From assembly GCA_963847965.1 (NCBI GenBank), contig CAWKCG010000041.1, positions 58,421 to 122,420 on the forward strand: a stretch of DNA of 64,000 nt, written 5' to 3'. The notes below the pieces were generated by a model, which was not told the DNA's origin, made no database searches, and worked only from the letters and a program-made list of their open reading frames with translations. Each line of letters opens with the position of its first letter. Position 1 is the stretch's first letter. This document shows, in pieces, positions 52,959-61,554 of this stretch. This stretch comes from Palsa-504 sp963847965 (GTDB taxonomy: Bacteria > Actinomycetota > Actinomycetes > Streptosporangiales > Streptosporangiaceae). The position numbers and the translations under genes are program-made.

Positions 52959-53915
52959 ATGACTGAGCTGCCGAGCTACGCCGACCTGCCGCCTGCCGCG
53001 CAGGGTGGCCGATCCGCGTGGGGCCTGTTCGGCCCCGGCGACAATCTCGGCCTGGTCAACCTGATGACCCCGGAGCGAATCGCCGCGGCCGCCGCTCTGG
53101 TCCGGCGTGGACAGGTCTTCTGCCTGGATATCCCGCTGGGTGCCATCTCACCGGCGCTGGCGGCCTTTCGCGGCACGCCACGGCATCACGTGCTGCACCC
53201 GCCGGGCACGGCGGGCTTCAACGACGTCTACGACAACTTCTACCCGCAGGCCGGCAGCCAGTGGGATTCGCTGGCCCACGTCGGGTACGCGCCGGACCAG
53301 ATGTACAACGGCGCCACCGAGGCCGAGGTGCTGGCGGGTACCAGGAACACCATCGACCACTGGGCCCGGCACGGAATGGCGGGCCGCGCGGTCCTGCTGG
53401 ACATCGAGCGCGCCCTGCGGGACACCGGGCGCCCCTACAATCCCGGCGTCAACGCCGAGTTCGACGTCGAGGACCTGGAACTAGCCCGGCGCCAGGCCGG
53501 CGTGGAGTTCGCGGCGGGGGACATCATCCTGCTGCACACCGGCTTCCTCGCCTGGTACCTCCGCCAGCCTGGCCAGGTGCGGCTCCGCCTGCACGGCAAC
53601 GTCGCCGCGCCCGGCGTGGCGCACACCGAGGCGATCTGCGAGTACCTGTGGAACAGCCACGCGGCGGCTATCGCCTCCGACACCTTCGCCGTCGAGGCCT
53701 TCCCCGCCGACCGGAGCGCCGAGGCGCACCCGTTCGGCTTCCTGCACAACATGCTCATCGGCCAGCTCGGCATGGCCCTGGGCGAACTCTGGTGGCTCGC
53801 CGACCTGGCCGGCGACTGCGCCGCCGACGGCATTTACGAGATGTTCCTGGTCAGCGCCCCCATGAACGCGCCAGGCGGCATCGGCTCACCCGCCAACGCC
53901 GTGGCCATCAAGTAA
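52959..53915 (+). CDS. Cyclase family protein (metal-dependent, kynurenine-formamidase-like fold)
   Basis: About 318 residues of the Cyclase/AfmD-like superfamily. The central metal site shows GSQWDSLAHVGYAP, in which the D and H replace the HxGTHxD ligand set of KynB-type enzymes, a longer variant. Later SDTFAVEAF and LHNMLIGQLG. ATG 52959 is preferred because AAGGAGG then lies five bases upstream; ATG 52956 is next to it. Hydrolyses amides or esters in related proteins; substrate unknown. Convergent with ssb. Confidence 0.8.
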   Translation: MTELPSYADLPPAAQGGRSAWGLFGPGDNLGLVNLMTPERIAAAAALVRRGQVFCLDIPLGAISPALAAFRGTPRHHVLHPPGTAGFNDVYDNFYPQAGSQWDSLAHVGYAPDQMYNGATEAEVLAGTRNTIDHWARHGMAGRAVLLDIERALRDTGRPYNPGVNAEFDVEDLELARRQAGVEFAAGDIILLHTGFLAWYLRQPGQVRLRLHGNVAAPGVAHTEAICEYLWNSHAAAIASDTFAVEAFPADRSAEAHPFGFLHNMLIGQLGMALGELWWLADLAGDCAADGIYEMFLVSAPMNAPGGIGSPANAVAIK

Positions 53916-53933
53916 CCCGCCCCTCGTGCCGCC

Positions 53934-54416
53934 CTAGAACGGTGGCTCGTCGGAGTAGCCGCCGCCGCTGTCGGCCGCCCACGGATCGGTGTCGTCGCCC
54001 GAGGCACCCTGGCCGCCGCCCGCCCGGCCGCCGCCGTTCCCGCTGGACCGGGCCGCCCGGTTGACCTTGGCCGAGGCGTTCCGCAGCGAGGGGCCAACGT
54101 CGTCGACCTCGACCTCGTACACGGTCCGCTTCTCGCCCTCTTTCGTCTCGTACGACCGCTGCCGCAGCCGTCCCGAAACGATTACCCGCATCCCCCGGGT
54201 CAGCGACTCGGCCACGTTCTCCGCCGCCTGTCGCCATACGTTGCAGGTCAGGAACAAGCTGTCCCCGTCCCTCCACTCCCCGGTGGCGTTGTCGCGGAAC
54301 CGCGGCGTCGAGGCCACCCGGAACCGCGCCACCGGCTGCCCGGCCGGGGTGAACCGCAATTCGGGATCATCGACGAGGTTCCCCGCGATCGTGAGCTGGG
54401 TGTCACCTGCCGCCAT
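53934..54416 (-). CDS. ssb: Single-stranded DNA-binding protein
   Basis: A 160-residue SSB. OB fold with the typical opening QLTIAGNLVDDPELRFTPAGQPVARFRVASTPRF and NVAESLTRGMRVIVSGRLRQRSYETKEGEKRT, then a Gly-rich linker and the acidic tail ending DEPPF, the usual interaction tip. It binds ssDNA as a tetramer in replication and repair. Alone in its unit; the second SSB of the genome would be with rpsF, so this is probably the accessory paralogue (inference). Confidence 0.9.
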   Translation of the reverse strand: MAAGDTQLTIAGNLVDDPELRFTPAGQPVARFRVASTPRFRDNATGEWRDGDSLFLTCNVWRQAAENVAESLTRGMRVIVSGRLRQRSYETKEGEKRTVYEVEVDDVGPSLRNASAKVNRAARSSGNGGGRAGGGQGASGDDTDPWAADSGGGYSDEPPF

Positions 54417-54510
54417 CAGAAGTTCTCCTACCTGAGTATTCGCGCTGGTTCGCTATCCGTCTCAGATATTGTGTGCGAGACCACTGACATTTCTGACCGA
54501 CCCTGGCCGA

Positions 54511-57500
54511 TCAGCCGGTCAGGACCGGCCGGGCCAGGCCCGCGGTCAGCAGGCCATCGGTGTAGCTGACCGTATTCGTCCGCAGCGCCGGGACCCGCGG
54601 CCCGGGCAGCACGATGCCGGCCAGGTTCAGCGGGTCCGCGCCCGACAGCGTGACCGTCTCGCCGTCCCGCGGGCGCTTCCTAGTCTCGCGCAGCAACGCC
54701 ACCGCGTCGGGATGCGCGAACTGCTCGCCGCTGAATCCGTTGACGAACCGCCCGCCGGCCACGGTACCCCGGGCCTCCATCCGCCGGAACGCCCACAGCA
54801 CCTCGCGCCAGGGCACCGCGATGTTCTCCCGGACCAGCAGGTCGCGGAAGACCACGCCCCACCGGACGGCCAGCTGCTCCGCGACCGCCTCGGCCAGCTC
54901 GTCCGGGTCGCAGTCGGAGGTCGGCTCGGGCAGCAGCGACCACCGGCCGGCGGTCCGCGAGGTGAGCTGGCTGCCGCGGCGCAGCCGGTGCCTCCCGAGC
55001 GCGGTCTGGGCCAGGGCGCGTTGCGCGAACAACGACCGCACGGCCCGGAAACCGTCCCCGGTCAGTAGCCCGCGGGCCACGCCGTCCCACAGCGCCTCCT
55101 CCACCTCGCCCGGCAGCCGTCCGGTCCTGGCGGCCAGGTCGGTCTGGAACAGCGCGCCCCGTTCGCACAGCGCGTCGAACACGTCCCTGGTGCACCCGGG
55201 CCCGGGCTCCGCGGGCCGGCGATCGCCGCGCGCCGCGCGCAGCAGCCAGGGCAGGTCGTCGCGGATCGCCAGCGTGATCGGCGTCGCCCGGGACGGGGTC
55301 AGCCCGCCCCGCCGGACCTGCTCGTCCGCCTCGTCGCGCACCGACAGCCGTCCCCAGACGACGCCGCCGTCCAGGCACACCTCGTCCAGCCATTCCCTGC
55401 GGTAACCGGTCACCCGCGCGGGCAGGATCGCCTTCTCCCAGGCCCCGGCGGCGAGCTCGAACCCCTGGAGCTGCTCGACGACCGCGAGCACCCCGCGGCT
55501 GCCCTCGCGCCTGCCCTCCGGCGTGACGTGCTGCCAGCGCAGCAGGAACCGCATGAAGTCCTGCGCCGTGACCGGCTCGACCTCCCGCCGCTTCCGCTCC
55601 CGGGTGTAGGCGTGGATCCTGGTCAGCACCCGCCGCGCGCACCACTCCTCGGGTCCGTCCGGGTCGGTGAACCGTCCCCGTAGCGCGAACCCCTCGGTTT
55701 CCAGCCGGACCAGCGCGAGTGAGACCTCACCCAGCCCCACCGCCGTGACCCGGGCCAGTTCAGCAGCGGTGCACGGCCCCGACACGTCCAGGTGCCCGCG
55801 CAGCATCTCCGCCGCGACGGCCTCCCGCTCCATCGCCTTCAGCCCCGGAACCGGCCAAGCCACGGCCGCCCAATCAGGGAACAGCGGAGCGAGCACCATG
55901 GATCGTTCGGCAGTACACCACAGCACCCCGTCCGGCCCGCAGATCTCCACGGCCCGCCCCGCCGCCGCCAGCTCGGCGAAGAACAGCCCCCACTCCGGCT
56001 CCGGCCGCATCACGAACAGCGTCATCAGCAGGTCGTGCAGCTCATCGGCGTCCCGCGGCTGGGGCCGGACCTGCTCTCGCACCCGCGAGATCGCGCCGGG
56101 GTCCAGCCGGGCCAGGTCGCGCGCCTCGACCGGCAGCCCGCGGGGGATCTTCACCTGCCTGCTGCGCCGGTTCGCGGCCTCGCCCTCGTCGTCCAGGTAG
56201 GTGAACGGCATCCCGTTCAGGATCTCGTGCGCGAGCACCGAAGGCTCGGTGGTATCCCGCGTGATCACCCTGATCCGGCCCGCCTCGATCCCGGCCACGA
56301 GCTCCCGCAGCCCCTCGATGTCCATCGCCTCGTGCAGGCAGTCATCCAGCGTCTGCCGCACCAGCGGGTGGTCGGGGATGTCGATCGGCCCGGGCGCCAC
56401 GTTCTCCTGGCAGGCGGCCAGCGTCGGGAACACCGCCGCCATCAGGTCATCGGCCTCCATCCGCTGGATCGCGGGCGGGTTCTTGCGCCCGCCCCGCATC
56501 CGCAGCACGGTCAGCGAGGTGTTGAGGTTCCACCGCCAGCGCGCGGCGAACAGCGGCGACGTGAGCACCGCCTGCCGCACCACCTGCTCGACCGTCGCAG
56601 ACGCCAGGAACTTCGGCACCCGGTCGAGCGGGAAGCTGTGCTGCGGCCCGAGCGACAGCAAGATCGCGTTGTCGCTGGCCGCCGCCTGCAGCTCGAAGTC
56701 GAACGTCACGCAGAACCGCTTGCGCAGCGCCAGCCCGAACGCCCGGTTCACCCGCGACCCGAACGGCGCGTGCCCCACGAGCTGCATCCCGCCGGCCTCG
56801 TCGAAGAACCGCTCGAGGATGATCGCGTTCATGGTCGGCAGCGCCCCGAGCTCGGCCAGCCCCGTGTGCAGGTACGCCACGATCGTGTCGGCCGCGGCCC
56901 GGTCGATCCCGCATTCCTCCTCGAGCCACTTGCCTGCCGAGGCCGGCGAGCGCTCGCCCACGGCCTGGCGCAACGCCGAGACCTCCTCCGACAGTTCCCT
57001 CGTCCGCCCGGGGGCCTCGCCCTGCCAGAACGGCACAGAAGGCGGCGCCCCGTGCGCGTCCACCACCCGGACGGTCCCGGGCTCCACCCGGCGGATCCGC
57101 CAGGAGTGCGTGCCGAGCAGGAAGACGTCGCCGGGCCTGCTCTCGGTCGCCCACTCCTCGTGGACCGAGCCGACCTGTACTTCGTCAGGCTCGGCGATGA
57201 CCCGGAAGTCGCCCAGCTCGGGGATGGCCCCGCCGGAGGTCAGCGCGGCCAGCCGGGCGCCGCGCCGGCCCTTGACGGTCCCGTTGACCTGGTCCCGGTG
57301 CAGGTAATAGGCACGTCGGCCGCGTCCGGTGCGGATCCCCTCGGCGAGCAGCTCCGTGACGTCATCGAAGTCCTCGCGGGACAGGTCGCGGAACGGCGCC
57401 GCCCGCCGGGCCAGCTCGAGCAGCGAATCCTCGGCCCACTGCTCGGCCGCGGACTCGGCCACCATCTGCTGCGCCAGGATGTCGAGCGGCCTGCGCGGCA

Positions 57501-58788
57501 CGATGATGGCGTCCAGCCTCCCGCCCCGGACCCCGCGCATCAGCGCGGCGCACTCCACCAGTTCGTCCCGCGTCGTCGGGTACAGCCGCCCGGCCGGCGT
57601 CCCGCTCCTGGTGTGATTGGAGCGGCCCACCCGCTGCAGCAAGGTGGCGATGCTGCGCGGCGAGCCGATCTGGCACACCAGCTCGACCGGCCCGATGTCG
57701 ATCCCGAGCTCGAGCGAGGCCGTCGCCACCAGCGCGCGCAGGTCACCGGCGCGCAGCCGGGCCTCGACCCGCTGCCTGCGCCCCTTGGACAGCGACCCGT
57801 GGTGCGCGGCCACGTGCGCGCCGAGGTCGTCGCCGAGCCGTTCGCCGAGCTGGTGCGCGACCCGCTCGGCCATGCTCCGGGTGTTGACGAACACCAGCGT
57901 GGTCCGGTGCTCGCTGACGTGCCCCGCGATCCGGTCCAGGATCTGCTCCATCTGCGCCGTGGTGGGCACGGCGCCGAGCTCGTCGTCGGGAATCTCGAGC
58001 GCGAGGTCCAGCTGCCTGCGGTGCCCGGAGTCCACGATCGCGCACCGCGGCGTCCCGTCCGGGTTGTCGCGGTCCTCGCCCGAGCCGACCAGCAGCCGGG
58101 CGATCGTCTCGATCGGCCGCACGGTCGCGGACAGGCCCACCCGCTGCACCGGCGCGTCCGCGACGTGCGTCAGCCGCTCCAGGGTGAGGGCCAGGTGCGA
58201 GCCGCGCTTGTTCGAGGCGACGGCGTGGATCTCATCGACGATCACCGTCCGCGTGCTGCGCAGCATGGCCCTGCTCCGCTCCGCGGTCACCAGCAGGTAC
58301 AGCGACTCCGGCGTGGTGATCAGGATGTCCGGCGGGTTCTTGAGCATGGCGGTACGCTCCGCGGCGGCCGTGTCACCCGTCCTGACCGCCACCCGGATCG
58401 CCGGCGCACCGAGCCCGAGTTCACCGGCCACCGCCGCGATCTCGCGCAGCGGCGCCTCGAGGTTCTGGTGGATGTCCGTCGCCAGCGCCTTCAGCGGCGA
58501 CACGTACACAGTTGTTGGCCCCCGGGGGGACGACCCCCCCGGTGACCCCCCCGCACCTGGGGGGAAACCTTTCCCCCCAGACCCCCTCGGGCCGGCCGTG
58601 GCCCAGTACAGCCGGTCGATGCAGACCAGGAACGCCGCCAGCGTCTTGCCCGATCCGGTCGGCGCCGCGATCAGCGTGTGCCCGCCTCCCGCGATCTCCC
58701 GCCATCCGCCGACCTGCGGCTCGGTCGGGCCGGCCGGGAACCGGCGCCCGAACCAGACGCGGACCGCGGGATGGAACGAGTCAAGCAC
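54511..58788 (-). CDS. lhr: Lhr-like ATP-dependent DNA helicase (DEAD/DEAH, long form)
   Basis: A 1425-residue SF2 helicase of the Lhr family. Motif I APTGSGKTLAAF, motif Ia VSPLKALATD, motif II VDEIHA, motif III GLSATV, then HELICc (FVNTRSMAERV; ATASLELGIDIG; QRVGRSNHTRSG). A large winged-helix and Lhr C-terminal region follows. Between motif I and Ia an in-frame GC-rich insert of about 25 residues (GPRGSGGKGFPPGAGGSP...) breaks the usual spacing. Lhr proteins act in DNA repair (mycobacterial Lhr is a translocating 3'-5' helicase). The start is GTG/ATG near 58788; it ends the run convergent to no gene, 95 bases from ssb. Confidence 0.95.
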   Translation of the reverse strand: MLDSFHPAVRVWFGRRFPAGPTEPQVGGWREIAGGGHTLIAAPTGSGKTLAAFLVCIDRLYWATAGPRGSGGKGFPPGAGGSPGGSSPRGPTTVYVSPLKALATDIHQNLEAPLREIAAVAGELGLGAPAIRVAVRTGDTAAAERTAMLKNPPDILITTPESLYLLVTAERSRAMLRSTRTVIVDEIHAVASNKRGSHLALTLERLTHVADAPVQRVGLSATVRPIETIARLLVGSGEDRDNPDGTPRCAIVDSGHRRQLDLALEIPDDELGAVPTTAQMEQILDRIAGHVSEHRTTLVFVNTRSMAERVAHQLGERLGDDLGAHVAAHHGSLSKGRRQRVEARLRAGDLRALVATASLELGIDIGPVELVCQIGSPRSIATLLQRVGRSNHTRSGTPAGRLYPTTRDELVECAALMRGVRGGRLDAIIVPRRPLDILAQQMVAESAAEQWAEDSLLELARRAAPFRDLSREDFDDVTELLAEGIRTGRGRRAYYLHRDQVNGTVKGRRGARLAALTSGGAIPELGDFRVIAEPDEVQVGSVHEEWATESRPGDVFLLGTHSWRIRRVEPGTVRVVDAHGAPPSVPFWQGEAPGRTRELSEEVSALRQAVGERSPASAGKWLEEECGIDRAAADTIVAYLHTGLAELGALPTMNAIILERFFDEAGGMQLVGHAPFGSRVNRAFGLALRKRFCVTFDFELQAAASDNAILLSLGPQHSFPLDRVPKFLASATVEQVVRQAVLTSPLFAARWRWNLNTSLTVLRMRGGRKNPPAIQRMEADDLMAAVFPTLAACQENVAPGPIDIPDHPLVRQTLDDCLHEAMDIEGLRELVAGIEAGRIRVITRDTTEPSVLAHEILNGMPFTYLDDEGEAANRRSRQVKIPRGLPVEARDLARLDPGAISRVREQVRPQPRDADELHDLLMTLFVMRPEPEWGLFFAELAAAGRAVEICGPDGVLWCTAERSMVLAPLFPDWAAVAWPVPGLKAMEREAVAAEMLRGHLDVSGPCTAAELARVTAVGLGEVSLALVRLETEGFALRGRFTDPDGPEEWCARRVLTRIHAYTRERKRREVEPVTAQDFMRFLLRWQHVTPEGRREGSRGVLAVVEQLQGFELAAGAWEKAILPARVTGYRREWLDEVCLDGGVVWGRLSVRDEADEQVRRGGLTPSRATPITLAIRDDLPWLLRAARGDRRPAEPGPGCTRDVFDALCERGALFQTDLAARTGRLPGEVEEALWDGVARGLLTGDGFRAVRSLFAQRALAQTALGRHRLRRGSQLTSRTAGRWSLLPEPTSDCDPDELAEAVAEQLAVRWGVVFRDLLVRENIAVPWREVLWAFRRMEARGTVAGGRFVNGFSGEQFAHPDAVALLRETRKRPRDGETVTLSGADPLNLAGIVLPGPRVPALRTNTVSYTDGLLTAGLARPVLTG
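58518..58590. repeat. GC-homopolymer palindromic insert inside lhr
   Basis: Runs of C and G (GGCCCCCGGGGGG, ACCCCCCCCGG, GACCCCCCC) are followed by a perfect 11-base inverted repeat CTGGGGGGAAA / TTTCCCCCCAG (58557-58580, 2-base loop). In the minus-strand reading it supplies in-frame Gly/Pro/Ser codons. It resembles a small palindromic repeat element that kept the frame. Confidence 0.6.
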
Positions 58789-58824
58789 CCGCTCACGGTA
58801 CCTCGGGCGGCCGACATTTCCTGG

Positions 58825-59128
58825 TCAGATGAACAGGGTGTACTTGAACACCGTGTTCAGGATGTCCGCGAACATCAGGTAGAACAGCCAGAACCCGGTG
58901 ATGATGTGGAAGAACCCGAGCGCCCTCTCGCCCAGGTTGGCGAGCCCTCCCAGTTCTTTCAGGCTGGCGAAGAAGTCGGAGACGTAAATACAGGTCAGGC
59001 CGACGAACAGAAGGCCGACCCCGTTGTCGTGAACTTTGAAGAACACGATCATCCCGAGCACCGACCGCGAGGGGCGGGAACGGGGAGGCGGGCAGGCTGA
59101 CAGACGATTGAAGCAGCGATAGATCCAT
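58825..59128 (-). CDS. Small membrane protein (frame change near the N-terminus)
   Basis: A continuous frame from GTG 59061 gives 78 residues with hydrophobic segments (MIVFFKVHDNGVGLLFVGLTCIYV; GFFHIITGFWLFYLMFADILNTVF). Upstream, ATG 59128 with a proper GGAGG six bases earlier opens MDLSLLQSSVSLPASPFPPLAV in the other frame, and joining the two near 59063 would extend the first helix naturally (PPLAV-LGMIVFF). I therefore annotate to 59128 and suspect one lost or gained base. Family unknown. The operator-like palindrome 59166-59184 precedes it. Confidence 0.6.
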
Positions 59129-59165
59129 CAAGGGCCTCCGGCGGCACGGCGACAATCCTGCAAGG

Positions 59166-59184
59166 TATATCGTGCCACGAAATA
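59166..59184. promoter_or_regulatory. Operator palindrome before the small membrane protein gene
   Basis: TATATCGT (59166-59173) and ACGAAATA (59177-59184) around GCC, one mismatch in symmetry. It equals, apart from that base, the perfect site at 59829-59847 and lies 38 bases before the Shine-Dalgarno-supported ATG. The AT-rich TATATCG-type symmetry is common for PadR-type and related repressors. Confidence 0.6.
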
Positions 59185-59310
59185 AAGTTCCAGCACAAGG
59201 CCGCGACCTGCCCGCTCGCCACCTTCCGTGTCGCATCCGCTAAAAAACAGATTCGGGGGTGCGGCGTGATTCGGGTGCGGCGTGATCGGCGCTGGGCTCG
59301 CATGGTCGGC

Positions 59311-59730
59311 TCACCCCGGGCTTTCGTGGTGGACCGGCGGGACCGCGGGCGGCGTCTGGCTGGTCACGGACTTCTGCACCACCTGGCTGCTGGTGTGCCC
59401 CAATGCCGGGCCTGCGCACGCCGGCCACGTTCCGGTGCACGCTCGTCCGCTTGCGCCATGGCTGAGGGCCAGTGCGACCCCGACAAGGACGATCCCGAGC
59501 ACCAGCCACACGATGAGCGCCATCCGCTGGAAGCCCAGTCGCGCGTAGAGCCAGTGCGCGCGCCTGAGCAGACCCCGCCGAGCCGCCAGGACCTTCTCGC
59601 CGGTCGGCATCGCTTCGCCCGAGGTCAGCCGGTTGAACGTGGTCAGCAGCGAGGCCAGCCCGGGGTCAGAGTGAGCGAGCCGGGTTTCTATGCCGTCCAG
59701 GGCGTGCTGCTCGTGTGCGCTGAGGCTCAT
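59311..59730 (-). CDS. DUF3040-like membrane protein
   Basis: About 139 residues from ATG 59730 (GGAGG eight bases upstream). N-terminal region MSLSAHEQHALDGIETRLAHSDPGLASLLTTF resembles DUF3040 actinobacterial membrane proteins (LSEHEQRALEEIE...DP); one transmembrane helix (MALIVWLVLGIVLVGVALAL), then an extracytoplasmic tail with two cysteines (CTGTWPAC) and prolines. Earlier in-frame starts at 59745 and 59841 are less likely since the latter would put the operator inside the gene. Role unknown. Confidence 0.7.
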   Translation of the reverse strand: MSLSAHEQHALDGIETRLAHSDPGLASLLTTFNRLTSGEAMPTGEKVLAARRGLLRRAHWLYARLGFQRMALIVWLVLGIVLVGVALALSHGASGRACTGTWPACAGPALGHTSSQVVQKSVTSQTPPAVPPVHHESPG

Positions 59731-60094
59731 CACGGCCACCTCCATCACTTTGCCGCGACTGGAGTCCCTCCGGCGGGCAATGCCGTCTTCAATGGCTCGC
59801 AGGCACCGTTCCCTGCTCCCTGAATAGCTATATCGTAGCACGATATATTTGGGAAAGGCGCGGTGCGCGGACGGCTAAATGCATCATCCCGCCGGCCCGG
59901 CCAAGGCTCCGGCATGTTCTGTGATTGTCAGTTTCTGTCCTGATGCTCCGGCGGCACTTCGTGGCCGTGCTGTGCAGCGGCGGTTGACGTGAGGCTGCCG
60001 GCACGCTGGTCCGGCGACGGACACGCTGATGAGAGCGCAGCGTCGCGGCAGGGCAGCTCATCTGCCGGATGGGTGGGTCGGGTAGCGTTAGGCG
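59731..60094. other. Intergenic region with promoter of the DUF3040-like gene
   Basis: No gene is supported. Contents: the minus-strand leader of the DUF3040-like gene (59731-59828), the operator 59829-59847, then about 250 bases up to the start of the serine hydrolase with no motif I can name. Confidence 0.5.
59829..59847. promoter_or_regulatory. Perfect operator palindrome before the DUF3040-like gene
   Basis: TATATCGT (59829-59836) and ACGATATA (59840-59847) are exact inverted repeats around AGC. The same site with one mismatch lies at 59166-59184 before the other small membrane protein gene, so both genes are probably controlled by one repressor. Confidence 0.7.
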
Positions 60095-60997
60095 ATGGGG
60101 CTCGGCGCTGCGCTCGACCGGTTCTGGGAGGCCGCGGATGCCCGGCGGCTGGGCATCGATGCCATTGAGGTCGTCGCCGACGATGGTCCTGGTGGCGAGC
60201 GGCGCCGGATCGATGACATTCGCCGTGATGTGTTCTCGGTGTCCAAGACTGTGACGTCGCTGGCGGTCGGCATGCTCGAGGGCGACGGTGCGCTCAGTCT
60301 GGAGGACCCGGTACTGGCGCATCTGCCCGAGCTGGCCGGCACCGCGGCGGCGGGCAGCGAGATGATCACCGTGGGGCACCTGCTTCGCATGACGGCAGGA
60401 AACGGCTACCGCTGGCCGGATGAGGATGCGGATCATCCCGGCGACCCGGCCCGTGACTTTCTTGCCGCTCCGCTGGTGGCCGAGCCCGGCTCGACCTACC
60501 ATTACGCGGGCGGGAACACCTACGTCCTGGGCCGGGTAGTCCAGGCGGTCTCCGGGCTGGACCTGCGCGACTTCCTGGTGCCCCGGCTGTTCGGCCCGCT
60601 CGGCATCCGGAATCCGCAGTGGTTGCGGTGTCCGCTCGGCTTCTCCCTTGGAGCGATCGGCCTTCAGCTGCGGACCTCGGAAATCACCCGGATCACGCAA
60701 CTGCTGCTGCACGAAGGGACCTGCGGCCGCCAGCGCCTGGTCCCGGGTGACTACATCGCCCGGATGACCGCGGACACCACAGACACGGGCCGCGCCGAGC
60801 CGGACAACCGCACGTACGGGCTGCATGTGTGGCTGTGCGCTCGCGACGGGGCGTGGCGCATGGACGGCATCTACGGGCAGTTCGGGATTGTGCTCCCCGA
60901 ACACCGCGCGTGTGTGAGCGTCACGGCGCACTACCTGGGACCGACCACGCACATCCTGGACTGCGTGTGGGAACACATCGTGCCCGCGCTGGCATGA
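60095..60997 (+). CDS. Serine hydrolase (beta-lactamase/PBP4* family)
   Basis: About 300 residues of the beta-lactamase-class C/esterase superfamily. SxxK is SVSK at 48-51 (DVFSVSKTVTS), the YxN-like site is in STYHYAGGNTYVLG, and a C-terminal glycine triad-like segment is MDGIYGQFGIVLPEH. No signal peptide, so it is probably a cytosolic esterase or peptidase rather than an antibiotic-inactivating enzyme. Start ATG 60095 at the family opening. Monocistronic. Confidence 0.85.
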   Translation: MGLGAALDRFWEAADARRLGIDAIEVVADDGPGGERRRIDDIRRDVFSVSKTVTSLAVGMLEGDGALSLEDPVLAHLPELAGTAAAGSEMITVGHLLRMTAGNGYRWPDEDADHPGDPARDFLAAPLVAEPGSTYHYAGGNTYVLGRVVQAVSGLDLRDFLVPRLFGPLGIRNPQWLRCPLGFSLGAIGLQLRTSEITRITQLLLHEGTCGRQRLVPGDYIARMTADTTDTGRAEPDNRTYGLHVWLCARDGAWRMDGIYGQFGIVLPEHRACVSVTAHYLGPTTHILDCVWEHIVPALA

Positions 60998-61136
60998 GCG
61001 CCGTTTGCCAACCGGGTCAGCCACGCTGCGCGGGTCTGCGCGCTGGGTCTGCGATCGGCAGGCACAGCCGGGCCGGCGACGCCGGAGCTAATCGAGGCCG
61101 TGGAGGCGGCGGTGAACGCGCAGAGCGCGATCGCGA

Positions 61137-61334
61137 TCAGGCAGGCCAGCGGGTAGATCCGCCCTTGCGGTGAGCGCGGGGTTTCTCGTGACCCAGGCCT
61201 TCTCGCACCGGACCGCAGGCGTCCGCCCCGAGCCCGATCAGCCGCTGGTAGGGCGCCAGGTACCGATGCGGATCCGCGAGCTGCTCCACGAGTTCCCGCG
61301 CGCTCATGCCCGTCACCGGCAGCGAGAACGTCAC
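61137..61334 (-). pseudogene. HEAT-repeat-like fragment, perhaps joined to a transposase-like piece
   Basis: A 65-codon minus-strand frame (GTG 61334) reads LPVTGMSARELVEQLADPHRYLAPYQRLIGLG, resembling the first HEAT repeat of actinobacterial HEAT-domain proteins, then ends in low complexity. In another frame the adjoining DNA (toward 61080) reads GRIYPLACLIAIALCAFTAA, like the N-terminus of some ISAs1-type transposases. The combination looks like two truncated pieces. Weak evidence. Confidence 0.3.
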
Positions 61335-61400
61335 GCCTCAAGTCTGCATACGCTGCGTCAACCCAATAAATCGCCCTCAGCCACGCGTGTCGCTTCCCGA

Positions 61401-61412
61401 AAATGTCAGCGG
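61401..61412 (+). promoter_or_regulatory. AAATGTCAGCGG motif before DUF222/HNH gene 2
   Basis: Identical 12-mer to 3243-3254, here 143 bases before the HNH gene start and in an AT-rich stretch (GTTAAACTCGAATAAAAAATC follows). Shared by the only two DUF222/HNH genes of the window. See the first copy for interpretation. Confidence 0.4.
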
Positions 61413-61554
61413 GGACTGTTAAACTCGAATAAAAAATCAAAGATCTTCCCTGCCGAACGATCCTGGCTCACCCTCCGCGACACCGCATCCGCCCGCATGG
61501 CGCGAGCAAAACCCACCCCCCGCGCGCACCCCTGATCGGAGGTGACCAACCCCA

